Assembly: GCA_963682055.1 (NCBI GenBank)
Contig: OY821744.1
Span: 3,849,001 to 3,913,000 of the forward strand
Direction of reading: 5' to 3'
From: Primula veris
Lineage: Eukaryota > Streptophyta > Magnoliopsida > Ericales > Primulaceae
Length of the DNA stretch: 64,000 nt
This document shows positions 22,370 through 35,123 of this stretch, piece by piece. Both the position numbers and the translations under genes were made by a program. Under the pieces are notes generated by a model. The model ran no database searches. It was not told where the DNA came from and saw nothing but the letters and a program-made list of their open reading frames with translations. The first letter of the stretch is position 1; each line of letters opens with the position of its first letter.

Positions 22370-22527
22370 TATATATTAGCAATAGTTGGTGAAATAATCT
22401 AGGATGATGATGTTCTAAAATAGTAAGATGTACCTTGTCACGTATAAATATATATTAGCAATAGTTGGTGAAATAATCTAGGATGATGATGTTCTAAAAT
22501 AGTAAGATGTACCTTGTCACGTATAAA
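22370..22527. repeat. Perfect 79-bp tandem duplication
   Basis: The block containing AGCAATAGTTGGTGAAATAA and ending in TTGTCACGTATAAAT occurs twice head-to-tail with a period of 79 bases. No difference was seen, which suggests a recent duplication. Confidence 0.9.
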
Positions 22528-24574
22528 TAAATTAAATAACCGTTGCACTTGCAGACATAAATAAGAGAAAAGTGAACTTAAGAATGAGGTATAATTATGT
22601 TACACTTCTCTTTAATGCTTTGCTTTTGTTACATTTTCTTTCCACAACCAGAGACGTAATTGACCAGTAACGTTTTAGAGTCATACTGGCTCAACCATAC
22701 TGATTACCCGACAGTTATTTATGTAATTTTTAGAATTCTTTTGACACCCAAACAAAACAAAAATAAAACCTCAGATATAATATTTATGAAACCACAGTTG
22801 AGACTGTCCTAAACTTAAATATTAATTAAAAATATTTAAAATTTTAACGATTTTAATATATTTTATTTGACGATTCAACAAAATAAAAAACTAAATAGAA
22901 TATTATAGAACCCTATTTGAGACTACCATAAACTTAAATATTAATTAAAAATATTAAATATATGGCGGAATAGCAGACTCTTAAATTTCGGGATGAAAAT
23001 GAAATTTTAAATTTATATTAAGGACTAATGTGTTAAGAGTCTGTTTGAGTTTATCTGGCTCATTAGCATTATCGGTAACCGAGCTTGCTAGTGGAATAGA
23101 ATGTTATCTGAGCCCAAATAAGTTTTGTTTCCATAAAGCTAGCTATTCGATCGCAATTTTAAGCAAGTCTTGAATAGAAAATAATTATAAAATCTCGGTC
23201 GAATTGAATAGATTCTAGTTAACTTTTAGATTAGATAAAGTACATTATTGAAGAAGTTCACTCCACGTATGGGAAGACCTTAATTTCCATTTATATATCT
23301 TACCCTATCCAAAATTAAAACATTTTACTAATGAAGCTTACCAAATTAAGATAAAACTTTTTCCTTAAAAAAAAAGGCATGTCCTTGGTCAACTAATACG
23401 AATTTTTGGTTGTGATTGTATAACACTTCTCCTAAACGCAGTTTTTTTTTTTTCATTTTTTCTATGATCAATCTACATTAACGCCTTGTTTGGTTGGATG
23501 AGATTAAATTGGAATTGAATTTCAAATATTGGGTCACACAAATAGTATGTTTGGGTGGCTAAATATGGTCGGGATTATTAGTGATCCCGAAATTACAAAT
23601 GACGCTGAAATGAAATATTTACAATATTATGTGGGGTGTGGTATAGAAGTTCCAAGACTACATATGAAGGGTTATTCGTAATCCCGTTTGTATTCATAGT
23701 CCGGAATTACTACAAATAACGCAACCAAACAAGGTCTAAGTATCCAAACAAATTGTCCCTGTTGACATCAAATATTTACAGAAAACTATCGGAGCGTATG
23801 ACATTATGCCATTTCTAAAACTATTTTCTTAATTATTGAGTCATTTAGTACCCAATAATAAACAAGTTGTGTAATTAATAAGACGTTAAATTAGAGCATT
23901 CACATTTGTCTTACCAAAATTCACTTTATCTATATTTGATGAGTTTAACTGGAAAAACCTTACCACATCAGTCTCATAATTGGTTCTTTATTTTTAAAGA
24001 ATACCACTCTTCATAAGTAAAAATGAAACTGTTCTCATCAAATATTAAAAACCAATATTGTTTTAACCCCACCTAACCACTTGTGTTTCTTCTAACTACA
24101 AAAAAAGAATTTATTATTAAAAAATAATACTAACAACAATAATATATTTATAGAAAGTATGTTTTGTTGAAACTAGAAAACCATGCAAATTATAAATAAC
24201 TTCTTAAATGTAAAAAAGTAAAATTTTCGCTCATCATACAAGTAAATTTATGATGAGTTTGATGTGAATGCTCTTATACGTTCGAATGAAGCATAAAGGT
24301 TACTTCACAAAATACCTCTATGATTCAATGTAAAAAATTAAAGAAACATAACACCCAAGTTTATATTTTTAGGAAAAAAAATAGAGCTTGCATTCACATA
24401 CGAATGTAGAATATACTAAAAAAAACTATCATGATAATAAGTGACGTTTTATTGCTATTATGGATATAGTGGATGTAGATCTATACGGTTTAACCAAATG
24501 GTGATCAAAAAGAAATTTGATTCAAAATATTGGTCCCATTCTATAATATCCAAATCAAATGAACCTGCCCAAGT

Positions 24575-25010
24575 TAGGCATTTAAAAAAAAAAATACCCA
24601 TATGCTTTTTTATTAATTACCCTATTAACTATTTTCATAAAAAAATAAAAACTAATTACACTTTTTCTCTCTCTTTAACCACACAAAATTTCTTATTTTT
24701 TTTTAAAATGGGGCTGCCCAATTTAGTAAAAAAATTTTCAAAAATACTCCTATAATTTTTTATTAATTACCATATTAACTACTTTCATAAAAAACAAAAA
24801 CTAATTACATTCTTTCTCTCTTTTTAACTATACAAAATTTCTTATATCTTATATTTTTTTTTTTAAAATGAGGCTGTCCAATTTAGTCATTTTTTTTTTA
24901 AAATACCGCGTTTTTTATTAATTACTATATTAACTACTTTCATAAAAAATAAAAAATAATTACACACTTTATCTCTCTTTAACCACACAAAATTTCTTAT
25001 ATACTATATT
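24575..25010. repeat. AT-rich tandem repeat, three copies, period about 150-155 bp
   Basis: Each copy has TATTAATTAC, then TATTAACTA, TTTCATAAAAAA, a CTCTCT tract, ACACAAAATTTCTTAT and (copies 1 and 2) GGCTGCCCAATTTAGT or a close variant. Copies are anchored at 24611, 24761 and 24916. Confidence 0.75.
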
Positions 25011-25113
25011 TTTTTCTTTAAATATTTGTATCATCATTACAATTTATATCATATTTTTTTCTTATATCCTGTATTTTTTTTACTCTACATTTGTATCATC
25101 ATCATAATTTTTA

Positions 25114-25142
25114 GCGTGTTACGTGTCTCACACGTAACACGC
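25114..25142. promoter_or_regulatory. Short perfect hairpin with ACGTGT cores, upstream of AKT1
   Basis: Arms GCGTGTTACGTGT (25114-25126) and ACACGTAACACGC (25130-25142) are exact reverse complements around a 3-base loop. ACGTGT is the core of ABA-responsive elements. It lies about 1.1 kb upstream of the AKT1 start codon. A regulatory role is inference only. Confidence 0.35.
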
Positions 25143-25494
25143 GGGTATCATTTACCGGTTTAGTATGCTCACGCGCGTTGTCACATTCTAGTCAAAAAGG
25201 TTAATTGCATGCTGGTAGACGCATGTATTACGTATAAAAAATATACTGTGTAAGGATAAAAACGTCAATCAAAAGTTTTCTTGAAAATGAACTTGTTTGT
25301 GGGGAGGACAAGTGAAAAATACAAGACTTTACATTTCACACATCATAGTTTTACTACAATTGTAAAGGAGAATAATAACCTGATAGGTTAATTATCCTCA
25401 ATTCCTCATTTATTCAGTCAATAGAAAATAATATTAATAGGAGTATAAGTGACATATCTTGAAATTGTATTGTAGGCATTAACTATGAATAAAA

Positions 25495-25815
25495 GGATTA
25501 GAGCTTTATGTTAATTGGAATCTTAGTATCAAAAATCACTCGCCTTATATCACAACGGATCTATATTCAGATATATAAGATTTGGGGGTATAAGGAGAAT
25601 TTTGTGTTTTTGTGCTCATTTTTCTATTGAAACATTAAGTTACCGGTACTTAGCTTTAGCTTTCCCTGTCCTAGTAACTATAGGCTCATATGGCTGTTTA
25701 ATTTTTTCAGTCAAGTTTTGGAATAACTTCTTTATGTACTGTAACGACCACTATGGGGTTTATCTCATGGAGACTGTTCTAATGAAATGTACCAGACTTT
25801 TAATAAATAAAAAAA
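25495..25815 (+). mobile_element. Retroposed insertion with A-rich tail and perfect 17-bp target duplication
   Basis: The 17-mer ATTAACTATGAATAAAA occurs exactly at 25478-25494 and again at 25816-25832. The 321-bp insert between them ends in an A-rich tail (taataaataaaaaaa). This is the signature of LINE-mediated retroposition on the plus strand. I see no tRNA-like A and B boxes, so it may be a 5'-truncated processed transcript rather than a SINE. It contains a 72-codon frame (25602-25820) with a hydrophobic stretch that I do not recognise. Confidence 0.75.
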
Positions 25816-26246
25816 ATTAACTATGAATAAAACGCTATTTCGCTCAACAATTTTAAAGTTGTAAGCTAAATCGGTCATTGAGTGTTCTTAGCTCGAATAA
25901 AACTATGATTTTTGCTTAAAAATGCAATTCAACGGGGACTAATTTGATAAAGAAAAAGTATATCATAAATAGCATGCATTTAAACATCGAAAAATATTAT
26001 GCAAAACATAGAGGCATAATTTGCTAAATGACATATATTATAGGCCAAACCTGAAAATAACAAGAACCTAGCTAGTTCTGACTTTCCCTCCTCTCTCTGT
26101 ATAAATTCATCTAGAAAGCAAAACAACTTGAAACAAGACAGATGTGAAAAAAAACTGAAACAACTACCAAATCTAGAGTTGAAATTTATCTTCCAATTTA
26201 CAAAATAAACTTAAGAAAAATAGTACTTCTTTTACAACAAAAAAGC

Positions 26247-29200
26247 ATGATGGAAAGTAGAAATAGAGGAGGGGCAATGAAGGTATCAATGTGTGGAATA
26301 ACAGAACAAGAGATTGAGCAAATATCAAGAGAAGGGAGTCATTATTCTCTCACAACAGGGATTTTGCCTTCTCTTGGAGCTAGAAGTAATCGTAGTGTTA
26401 AGCTTCGAGAGTTCATTATTTCTCCGTTTGACCGCAAATACAGGTTTTGTCTCTTATCTTTAGAATTTAGATGTAGTGTATGTAATTAATCATAGTGTTA
26501 TAGTTTAATTAGTACAAAATTTGACACTTTATTAAAGAAAATCCAGGGTTAAAATCTTACTCCGTATTTCTTTAAGATAGGTTCATGTGCTCGATATTGG
26601 TAACTTTTTTTTCTCCATTTATTCTCAACGATGTTGCATTGATATGTAGCTACCTTTTCGTAATAATAAGTTGATAGTTCATATTAATTGTTTGCATTTT
26701 AAACTGCTCTTATGAGCTTCTTGAGTTAGCAATCTGTGCTAACTAAAACGGTCTCTTTTGAAAAATTTGATTTTGCTAGCTTGCAAAAAAAATAAAAAAA
26801 TATGTAGCTATTTTTAGACAAAACCCCATAAGTAGACTTTTTTATTAATAAAGTCCGAAAGTATGCATGAAAATTTTACTTTGCCATGTAACTGTATTTG
26901 TATGGAGTGAAAGTATTTTTCCATAGGCTTAATAAGGGTGTGTGTAAAAATCTTTTGATGATTATGTAGATTTGTTAATAACATTAAGTGGCAACTAGCT
27001 TGTTGTTTTAAAAAAAATGTTTTCGTAAATATATGATACATCATTGTCTACTGACAGTACTGTATTAGTTAATTTACTTCCTGCATGATTGCATTGGGTT
27101 CTTGGTTTAAAATGTTTCGTGTGTAGCTTTCTAAATAAATTAATGAGTTATTGTTTGTCAACAATTTTAATACAATTAGTAGAGCAAAAATCACTTAGCT
27201 AATCTTAGTATAATAATATTTGATGTGTGTAAATGATTTGCGGTTCGGGACACGTATGGGATGTGCTGCGTGTGCTAACGCACCCGGTACTGAAATGAAA
27301 CTTTAAATTAGTAACTAATATTTAAAAAAAACGCCATTTTTCAACCACAATGTCCGATTTGGTAACAACCGAAACTAAGAGGAGAATTCCGATACAACTG
27401 AAACTATAAAGATAAGAGATAAATTTGTGTATGGAGTATTTTACTTTAATACTATATAAGAAAGTCAATAATCAGTATATGTATACAAACAGTAAAAGAC
27501 CAATAAATAAACCAAATTTCAATCATGTAGAGTGAAATCTCAGGACTGTATCTGGCAACGTAGTAAACGAAAATTTGTTGAAATAGAAATGGAACTAGTT
27601 GTGGCATAAATCTTTTAAAATTCCAAATATTATTGTCTACTGAAAACTTCTAGGCGTTGAGTTGGATTTATTATTAGGTGATTTGTATATGGTTAGTGGT
27701 TACGTCAGTTTAATAATGTCAGTGCCAGTGATTTATGGCATTGTATTTTGTGCTTCTTTGGGACTAACGAATAGTGACAGCCCAGTTTTTTGGATTTTCA
27801 GTTTATGTATTTTGTGCTTCGTTTTGCTAGTATATTGCCATATTTTCTGTACAATTTTCTTTATTTTGTTATTTGGTTTGGGCTAACCATACTACAGCCG
27901 GCAAATTGCATTATTTTACTTAGACAGTACTCTTTTTGTTATTTTTTGTGAAAAGACACTACTTCTTGTATTTATCGATAAGTATATATATATATATGCA
28001 TATTTTTCCCTTCAATGGTAATTGACCTGGAATCTTGGACTTTAAAGCATAGTAGAGTTCGTAAACAATTATAGATAGTTAACAATTTGTAACAGTCACC
28101 TCACTTATTAGAGGCTGACGTTATCAAAAACCAAATTTTTGTTGATATAAATTAGCGTCTAAATTGTGTCATCATATTGAAAAATTGAAAATTGATAGTT
28201 GCACTTCCTAGAGAATATTTTAAGTATTTTATTTGGATATATATATGAGCTCGTTATAATCCATATGCTAGAGCTTTGAAAAGTCTAAAAAACAATTTCA
28301 CGCATATATGTTAACAATCAACAAAACTAAAAAAACTATTGCAAACAACCGAGTACTAATTATGCAGATCTACGTTTGGACTTTTTAGCAAATCAAGGTT
28401 TATTGTTCTTCTGGAAAACCATGACTTTAGTTACCCGTGATGAGAAAAATATACCTGCAAAAAATAGCAAAACTTTGACTCAAATCTTATTTGAACCACC
28501 AGTTTGTTTTAAGAACTCGTAAATATATATGTTTCTTGAGAATTGTCTTTGTTTTCTACACTCGTCGCAGCTAAATTTAATTTCGACAGGGCGTGGGAGA
28601 CATTTCTCGTTGTCCTAGTCATCTACACTGCATGGGTGTCCCCTTTCGAGTTCGGGTTTTTAAAAAAAACAAAGGGAGCTCTAGCCATAGCCGATAACGT
28701 TGTCAATGGGTTTTTTGCGATCGACATCGTTTTGACCTTTTTTGTAGCTTATCTCGACAAAACTACTTATCTTTTTGTCGATAATAGAAAAAAAATAGCT
28801 AAGAGATATGCGAGTTCTTGGCTGGTTTTCGATGTTATATCTACTATTCCATCCGAGCTTGCAAGGAAGATTTTACCATCGGCTGTACATTCGTATAGCT
28901 TGTTTAGCATGCTCCGTCTATGGCGCCTGCGCAGAGTTAGTGCCTTATTTGCAAGGTAAAACATTTTCTTTTTTGGATATGATAATATGATATATTAAAT
29001 TATTGAGTTCAAAACAACATGGTGCTCACAATGATACTATTTTATAAAAATTTGTTATATTTTTTTGTCCAATATCATATAGATTGGAGAAGGATAGGAA
29101 CTTCAACTACTTTTGGGTTAGATGTGCAAAGCTTATATGTGTAAGTCTAAAAATATTGCTTAAGAAAACAAATCTATCTTAGTAATCGTTTTTTTTTTTG

Positions 29201-32200
29201 TTTAAAAATCGTTTTGGTTGTCCATTTCAGGTCACCCTATTTGCTGTTCATTGTGCGGGATGCTTTTATTATCTTCTCGCGGCACGTTATCACAACCCAA
29301 AGAAAACATGGATCGGAGCAAATATCGACGATTTTACCCACCAAAGCCTTTGGATTAGATACGTTACATCGATGTATTGGTCAATCACAACTCTCACTAC
29401 TGTTGGATACGGAGATTTTCATGCCGAGAATACAAGAGAAATGGTTTTTGATATATTCTATATGCTCTTTAACCTCGGAATGACAGCGTATCTCATCGGA
29501 AACATGACCAACTTGGTTGTTCATGGCACTAGTAAAACTAGAGAATTTGTAAGTCATATTTAAAAAGGGATCGATTTAAAGCTTGTCTGGTTGCACCTCT
29601 TAAGCAAATAAACTTGATATTTTTTAGTTTGAGCAAAAGATCAGTTTCATCACTTAAAGCTTTTAACTGTTTGTGGACAATAATACAGATCAACAACATT
29701 GGTTTTAAGATGGTCAACGAAATCTAATATAGCTTTAAGAAAAATGGTACGAAAACCAACCGAATAGGGACTTCAATTTATACCAATATATTTCATACAG
29801 TCAATTTTCTAGCCTAACCTACTGTAATAGCCAAGCGGTTATTGACCTTTTGTCTGATCTTAAATTGAAGTAAGACATACGTCATCCTTTGATTTTTGGC
29901 ACACTAATTATAGTTTGTTTTGTTGATTATAGAGAGATACAATTCAAGCAGCTTCGAATTTTGCACGAAGGAACCGTTTACCCAATCGATTAGAAGATCA
30001 AATGCTTGCGCATTTGTCTTTAAAATTTAGAACCGACTCAGAGGGGCTACAACAAAAGGAGACCCTCGAATCTCTCCCAAAAGCAATTCGATCAAGTATT
30101 TCACATTTCCTTTTTTATTCCCTTGTAGACAAAGTCTACTTGTTTCGCGGTGTGTCTAACGACTTGCTCTTTCAGCTGGTAATGGACAAAAAACTCGCTC
30201 TATAATTTATTAGTCTTACTAAAAGATGTGGATATTTTTAATTCGTGTTTTATATCTTTAGGTTTCGGAGATGAAAGCCGAGTACTTTCCTCCTAAAGAA
30301 GATGTGATCTTGCAAAATGAAGCTCCCACAGACTTTTACATACTTGTTAATGGAGCTGTGGTAATGATTATTTTTACTTAAAAACTGTATTTAGATTCAA
30401 ATTTCGGCTTTTGACACTTTTCTGGGGCATTTTATATGCTTATTACGGCTCCTAATGGTTAACTACCTTTGCAGGATCTCGTGGTAGTCAAAAACGGAGT
30501 TGAGCAGGCAAGTTTATTTATTTAGATTTCAAGTGAATGTTTTTTCATAGTAAGAAAGCCTTATTCTAGATATTTAATTTAGGAATACTGCCATGATTCG
30601 GAAAAATATAAAAGTTGATATAGGTTTAACTGTGTATGCAGATTGTTGGAGTGGCTAAGACTGGTGAAATTTGTGGAGAGATTGGTGTACTATGTTATCG
30701 ACCACAACTATTTACCGTACGAACGAAACGACTAAGCCAGTTGTTACGATTGAATCGTACCACATTCTTGAATATTGTTCAAGCTAATGTGGGTGATGGG
30801 ACAATAATCATGACGAATCTCCTTCAGGTAATTTCTTGCTACTATCTGTAATAATTGTATACTGTATTTATATGTTTACAAAGACCATAAGTTAAACCTG
30901 TTTGGCCAATAAAATCCAACTTTATGCAGTATTTAAAAGAAAGGGACGACCCCGTGATGGAAGGAATTTTACTAGAGACCGAAAATATGCTTGCTCGTGG
31001 TCGATTGGATTTACCTCTAAGCATTTGCTTTGCTACTCTTAGAGGCGATGACTTGTTGCTAAATCAACTGTTAAAACGAGGTTTAGACCCAAACGAGTCG
31101 GACAATAATGGGAGAACGGCGTTGGTGAGTAAACTAATCACTTGGTTATTTTTTCTTCTTTTGTACAATTTGCAATATATTGGATATCTAATTCAATGTG
31201 TTATCCCTTTCTTCTAAAATCAGCACATATCAGCATCTAAAGGGAGTGAAAACTGTGTGCTTCTCTTGCTGGATTATGGAGCAGACCCTAATAGTAGAGG
31301 TAATTATAGATAATATAACATTCTTTCTTCTAATTCTTTCCTGCAATTTGTTGAATTTCTTGCACATTTTTTTTTTATTTTCAGCCCGACAGTTTTTGTT
31401 TCTTAGCTATATTTTTTAGTTTCAGAATCATATTCAGGCCCTCAATTTGATACGGTTGTTATAATTCCAAGAAAAACGACTCATTCACATTATAGGCTTA
31501 ATTAAAGTAGGGTTTGTCATATATTAGACTTTTCCTGATTAGCTTATTCATTTCTTCAATCACATCTTATTCTGCATCCCTCATTTTCTTTACATCCTTT
31601 TCTGAATATCATTTATGATCCCAATAATTGAAATCATGCAAATGGCAAAGTCCAATCTTAAATATGACTATTGTATATTGCAATGGGAATAATATATACT
31701 ACTTCCTACCATATAGACCCATCTATTTAAGATTTTAAGTATTGTTTAGTGTCAATAATTAGTCAGTTAGATATCTTTACATTAAAAAATAATATGTTTT
31801 CTTCTCGAAGAGCACTATTTTTTCGCATATGTCGACTACCTTTTCATTTAATTTTACTTCTATAATTTTTTTTCAACATTCATTTATATCGTCGACACTA
31901 TTAAACGACCAGACTAATAGTGAAGTTAGGAACCAAATGCAGTATAACATTATTCTTTGATGAATAGATATATATGTTTCGATTAATCAAATATAACATA
32001 TACTATATCTAAGTAAAACATTCACATTTACCACTAAAATGATTTCAATTGACAATTATACTATACGATATTGACCCCTTTTTCCCATACACTAAAGTTA
32101 CCAAATATAGCTTGTTAATTAATTGTTTGTCCTAATTTGGCTATGGTAGCATCTGCTCTTATCCTTACTTGCCAGTTGCCAACTGACACGACTAATGTTC

Positions 32201-35123
32201 AAGTTATAAATAATGTACCTATATATATTTTCTATCATCAATAATTTTATTATATAATATTATCATTCATCAATAATTTCTGAAGTTGACCTTGCTTAAT
32301 TTTTATAACAAATCCATTGGATCAGCCAAGCATGTTATGTTGTTGACTTGCTAATATTATTTCCTTTGGGAAAATACAGATTATCTATTGACTTTCTTTA
32401 ATGATGTACATTGCAATTGGCTCCAATTTTAAGAAAGCTGACCAAAACATTTATTGTTGCTAAATCTCTCCTTACAATTAATGTACTAGTTGAATTAAAA
32501 ATAATAATGATATCTTTAGTATGGGCCACCTCAGTAGCTTGTTGAAGATGTGCATGTGGGGTTATTCAACCAAGTAAAGGGCTTGTTTGGTCACTGCTTT
32601 TAAGCTCAGTTTACTAGTAGTAGTTGTTTTGGTCAAGGCAATATCACAATTGGACGAATCCAAACTTTAATTTCAGCCTCTTCAGCTTACTTTCATTTAT
32701 AACCCCAACCAATCAGCCTCCGCCTATTACGAAACTACGTATAATTTTAATCGGCTTATAATCTGTATCAAACTTGTCGAAATGATTTTTTTTTAAATCT
32801 AATCATAAAATTTAACATTTGAACTATATGATCATTTTTTGATTATTTTCATTCCGATAATTTTAATATAAGTTTTTAAACGATTAAAATTACATATAAT
32901 TTCGTAATATACAATTAAATATATGAAAATATTATATTTTTAGTAGGAGTATAAGTCACTTTATGGTGACTTATATTATTGTTTGACCTTGGCAGTTATT
33001 TAATGTGCCGAAAGGCCACATTAGTAGCCTCTTTGTTTTTTCCTTGTACAATATAGTAACAATTACATTTCCTTGGTTGCCCTTATATAATTTCTTGTTT
33101 GGCCTTGGTAATGTGGAAATGCCTCCTTTATTTTTTTCTTTGTATAATACTATCAATTAGATTTCCTTGGTTGACGTTAATAACTCCCGCTACAACAAAA
33201 AAATTCATTTATCATCATAATTTTTTTTCGGTTATGATGTTAAAGTGGTTGTTGCTAAATTTTAACAAGAGTTTAGCAACAAATTATGTTGCTATTTGTT
33301 GCTGGTTATGATGCTAAAGTGGTTGTGGCTAAATTTTAACAAGAGTTTAGCAACAAATAGCTGTTGCTAAAATTTAGCCACAAGCACTTTAACAGCGTAA
33401 CTGGAAAAAAATTATGATGCTAAATGAATTTTTTATTGTAGTGTTGTGTATCCAGAAGATCAACCAAATAAACTGCAACCTAAAGTACCCAAGTTTAAAA
33501 GTCTTAACCAATCAAACATTAGATGATTAACATATAGCCTATCAAGAAGTGTTCAAATTCAGAATGAAATAGAAGCATCGTTGTAGAATTTGTTTTAAGT
33601 TCCATTGAATGCATGTCCAATTATGAAAATTCTAACTTGATATTTTTTGCATTTATAATACAACTTAATAACTTGTAAACATGCCCGGCCTATATTTTGT
33701 TATAGATCATTGTTTTAAATAGCACGCAACGTGCACAACGTTGTTCAAATAGCGCTTAGCAAAAAAAATCGCTTACGCAATAGCTCTATTTTAGAGGTGA
33801 AGCGCAAAAAACGTGAAAAAAGCGCAAAAAGCGCGAGTAAAAGCGTAAAAAGCGGGGTTTTTATTAAATTTTTTATCAAATTTTTTTATTAAAAAAATGA
33901 TACAATTACGTCGTTTTGGGTCACAACTTATTACTTTACCTAAGTATAAATAAATAAGAGTTATAATATTCTTATTTAGAATTATATTATATATACATAA
34001 GAAATAGCACATATCATTTTGTTTTTATTTCTCACTATAGTACTTGTATATGATTATATATTTGTGAGATTGTAATTTTGTATTGGATTATGTATTTAGA
34101 AAATTATAATAGACTACACATTTTGTTATTTTTAAATTTTTAAATGTGTTAGCATAATAATCATCTGAATTGTATGATTATATAGGTAAAAAAAAATACA
34201 CCGCAAAGTAATTCGTTGCTACGCTATTTACGCTTTTAGCATAGCATTTGAAAAAACACTATGTTAACGATAACGCTATTTAAAACATTGTTATAGATTC
34301 GGATGGCAGTGTGCCCTTATGGGAAGCCATAGTAAATGGTCATGAAGAAGTAGCGAAATTACTTAAAGACAACGGAGCGACCCTATCTTCAGGTGACATG
34401 GGACATTTCGCTTGTTTTGCGTCGGAACAAAATAACCTCGAATTACTAAAAAGCATGATGACATACGGAGGAAACATAACGCTCCCGAAAAACAATGGTT
34501 CGACAGCCCTCCACCTGGCGGTCTGCGAAGACAACGTCGAGATGGTCAAGTTTTTAATAAGACACGGGGCTAAGATAGATACACCTGATGGTCAAGGGTG
34601 GACCCCTAGGGACTTTGCGGAACAACAAGGCCACGAGGGTATAAACGCCATTTTTCAAGAAATGGGGGGCGAACCCGTTGTACCAGAGAAAATTAAAAAG
34701 GAAACTCGTTTTCTCGGAAGATTCACGAGTGAGCCAATGATACGTCCGGTAAATATTGAAGCTCCGGTTTTAGGCCAAACGCGATCGAGGCGAAGGGCGA
34801 ATAATTTTCATAACTCGTTGTTTGGGATTATGTCGGCCTCTAATGGTGGAAATAATAATGATTTAGTATTGACTAATAGTCCAAGTATAAATCATGTTGA
34901 GGCGATAAATGAGTACCCTCTGAGAGTAATTATAAGTTGCTTGGAAAAGGATGCGACACAAAAGCTCGTTTTACTTCCAAAAATTTTTGAAGAGTTACTC
35001 GAGATTGGTTTAAAAAAGTACGGATTTTTGCCTACTAAGGTTCTGACTAAAGATGGGGCTGAAGTCGACGAGATAGGGCTTATAAGAGACGGTGATCATC
35101 TTGTATTTATTAAAGATGATTAA
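26247..35123 (+). CDS. AKT1: AKT1-type inward-rectifying Shaker potassium channel, 11 exons, 866 aa
   Basis: Exons inferred from splice signals and family alignment: 26247-26443, 28590-28955, 29083-29140, 29231-29548, 29933-30178, 30262-30360, 30475-30507, 30642-30827, 30930-31124, 31224-31299, 34297-35123. They join in frame to 2,601 nt. The plasma-membrane channel drives K+ uptake in root cells. The N-terminus holds [12 protein letters not shown]. The six-segment core has S4 ([10 protein letters not shown], near residue 175) and the selectivity filter TTVGYGD at about 263-269. A C-linker and cyclic-nucleotide-binding domain follow (about 320-500), then ankyrin repeats (about 525-700) and a KHA domain to the C-terminus. 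In Arabidopsis AKT1 (857 aa, from memory) works with KC1 and is activated by CBL-CIPK23. All diagnostic domains are intact. Intron 7 has a GC-AG donor, and the intron 10 acceptor lies in a MITE target duplication. A second ATG at 26250 could also serve as start. Confidence 0.95.
29577..29775. mobile_element. Possible MITE in AKT1 intron 4
   Basis: The left side (agcttgtctggttgcacctc, then taagcaaataaac) matches the MITE family seen in the HBP5 introns and at 19309. The right side (acgaaaaccaaccgaat) is a poor inverted match. It is probably a degraded copy. Intron 4 is longer than its neighbours because of it. Confidence 0.4.
33190..33443. mobile_element. Hairpin CACTA-like MITE in AKT1 intron 10
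   Basis: The left arm (ctacaacaaaaaaattcatt, then a gttatgatg block and GTTGCTAAATTTTAACA) pairs with the right arm, which ends in atgctaaatgaatttttta and ttgtagtg. The middle holds an internal direct repeat (tggttatgatgctaaagtgg). The whole segment could fold into one long hairpin. CTACAA/TTGTAG ends suggest a CACTA relative. Confidence 0.6.
33708..34290. mobile_element. hAT-like MITE at the AKT1 intron 10 splice acceptor
   Basis: The 583-bp element starts CATTGTTTTAAATAGC and ends GCTATTTAAAACATTG, which are inverted repeats with one mismatch. It is flanked by perfect 8-bp target duplications TTATAGAT at 33700-33707 and 34291-34298, as made by hAT transposition. The duplicated 8-mer contains the intron's terminal AG, so the acceptor now exists twice. 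The interior has repeated gcgcaaaaagcg-type units and no transposase frame. The right-hand ~100 bp recur at 37610-37712 in the H2A.Z intron. Confidence 0.85.

Larger units (their letters stand above)
17916..26246. other. Gene-poor region upstream of AKT1
   Basis: About 8.3 kb with no supported protein-coding gene. It carries a three-copy tandem repeat (18660-18870), a MITE with TTTTGTTTGG ends (about 19309-19446), part of a Stowaway (20763 onward, ACTCCATCCGTCCC) and a 79-bp perfect duplication (22370-22527). It also carries a TIR element (about 23483-23735), a three-copy AT-rich tandem repeat (24575-25010), a GC-containing hairpin (25114-25142) and a retroposed insertion (25495-25815). The last few hundred bases should include the AKT1 promoter and 5' UTR, but I could not place a transcription start. 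Confidence 0.65.

Noticed and set aside
27662..27886. 74-codon hydrophobic frame in AKT1 intron 1
   Set aside because: It lies inside the intron, with T-rich composition giving chance Phe/Leu/Val codons and no family resemblance.
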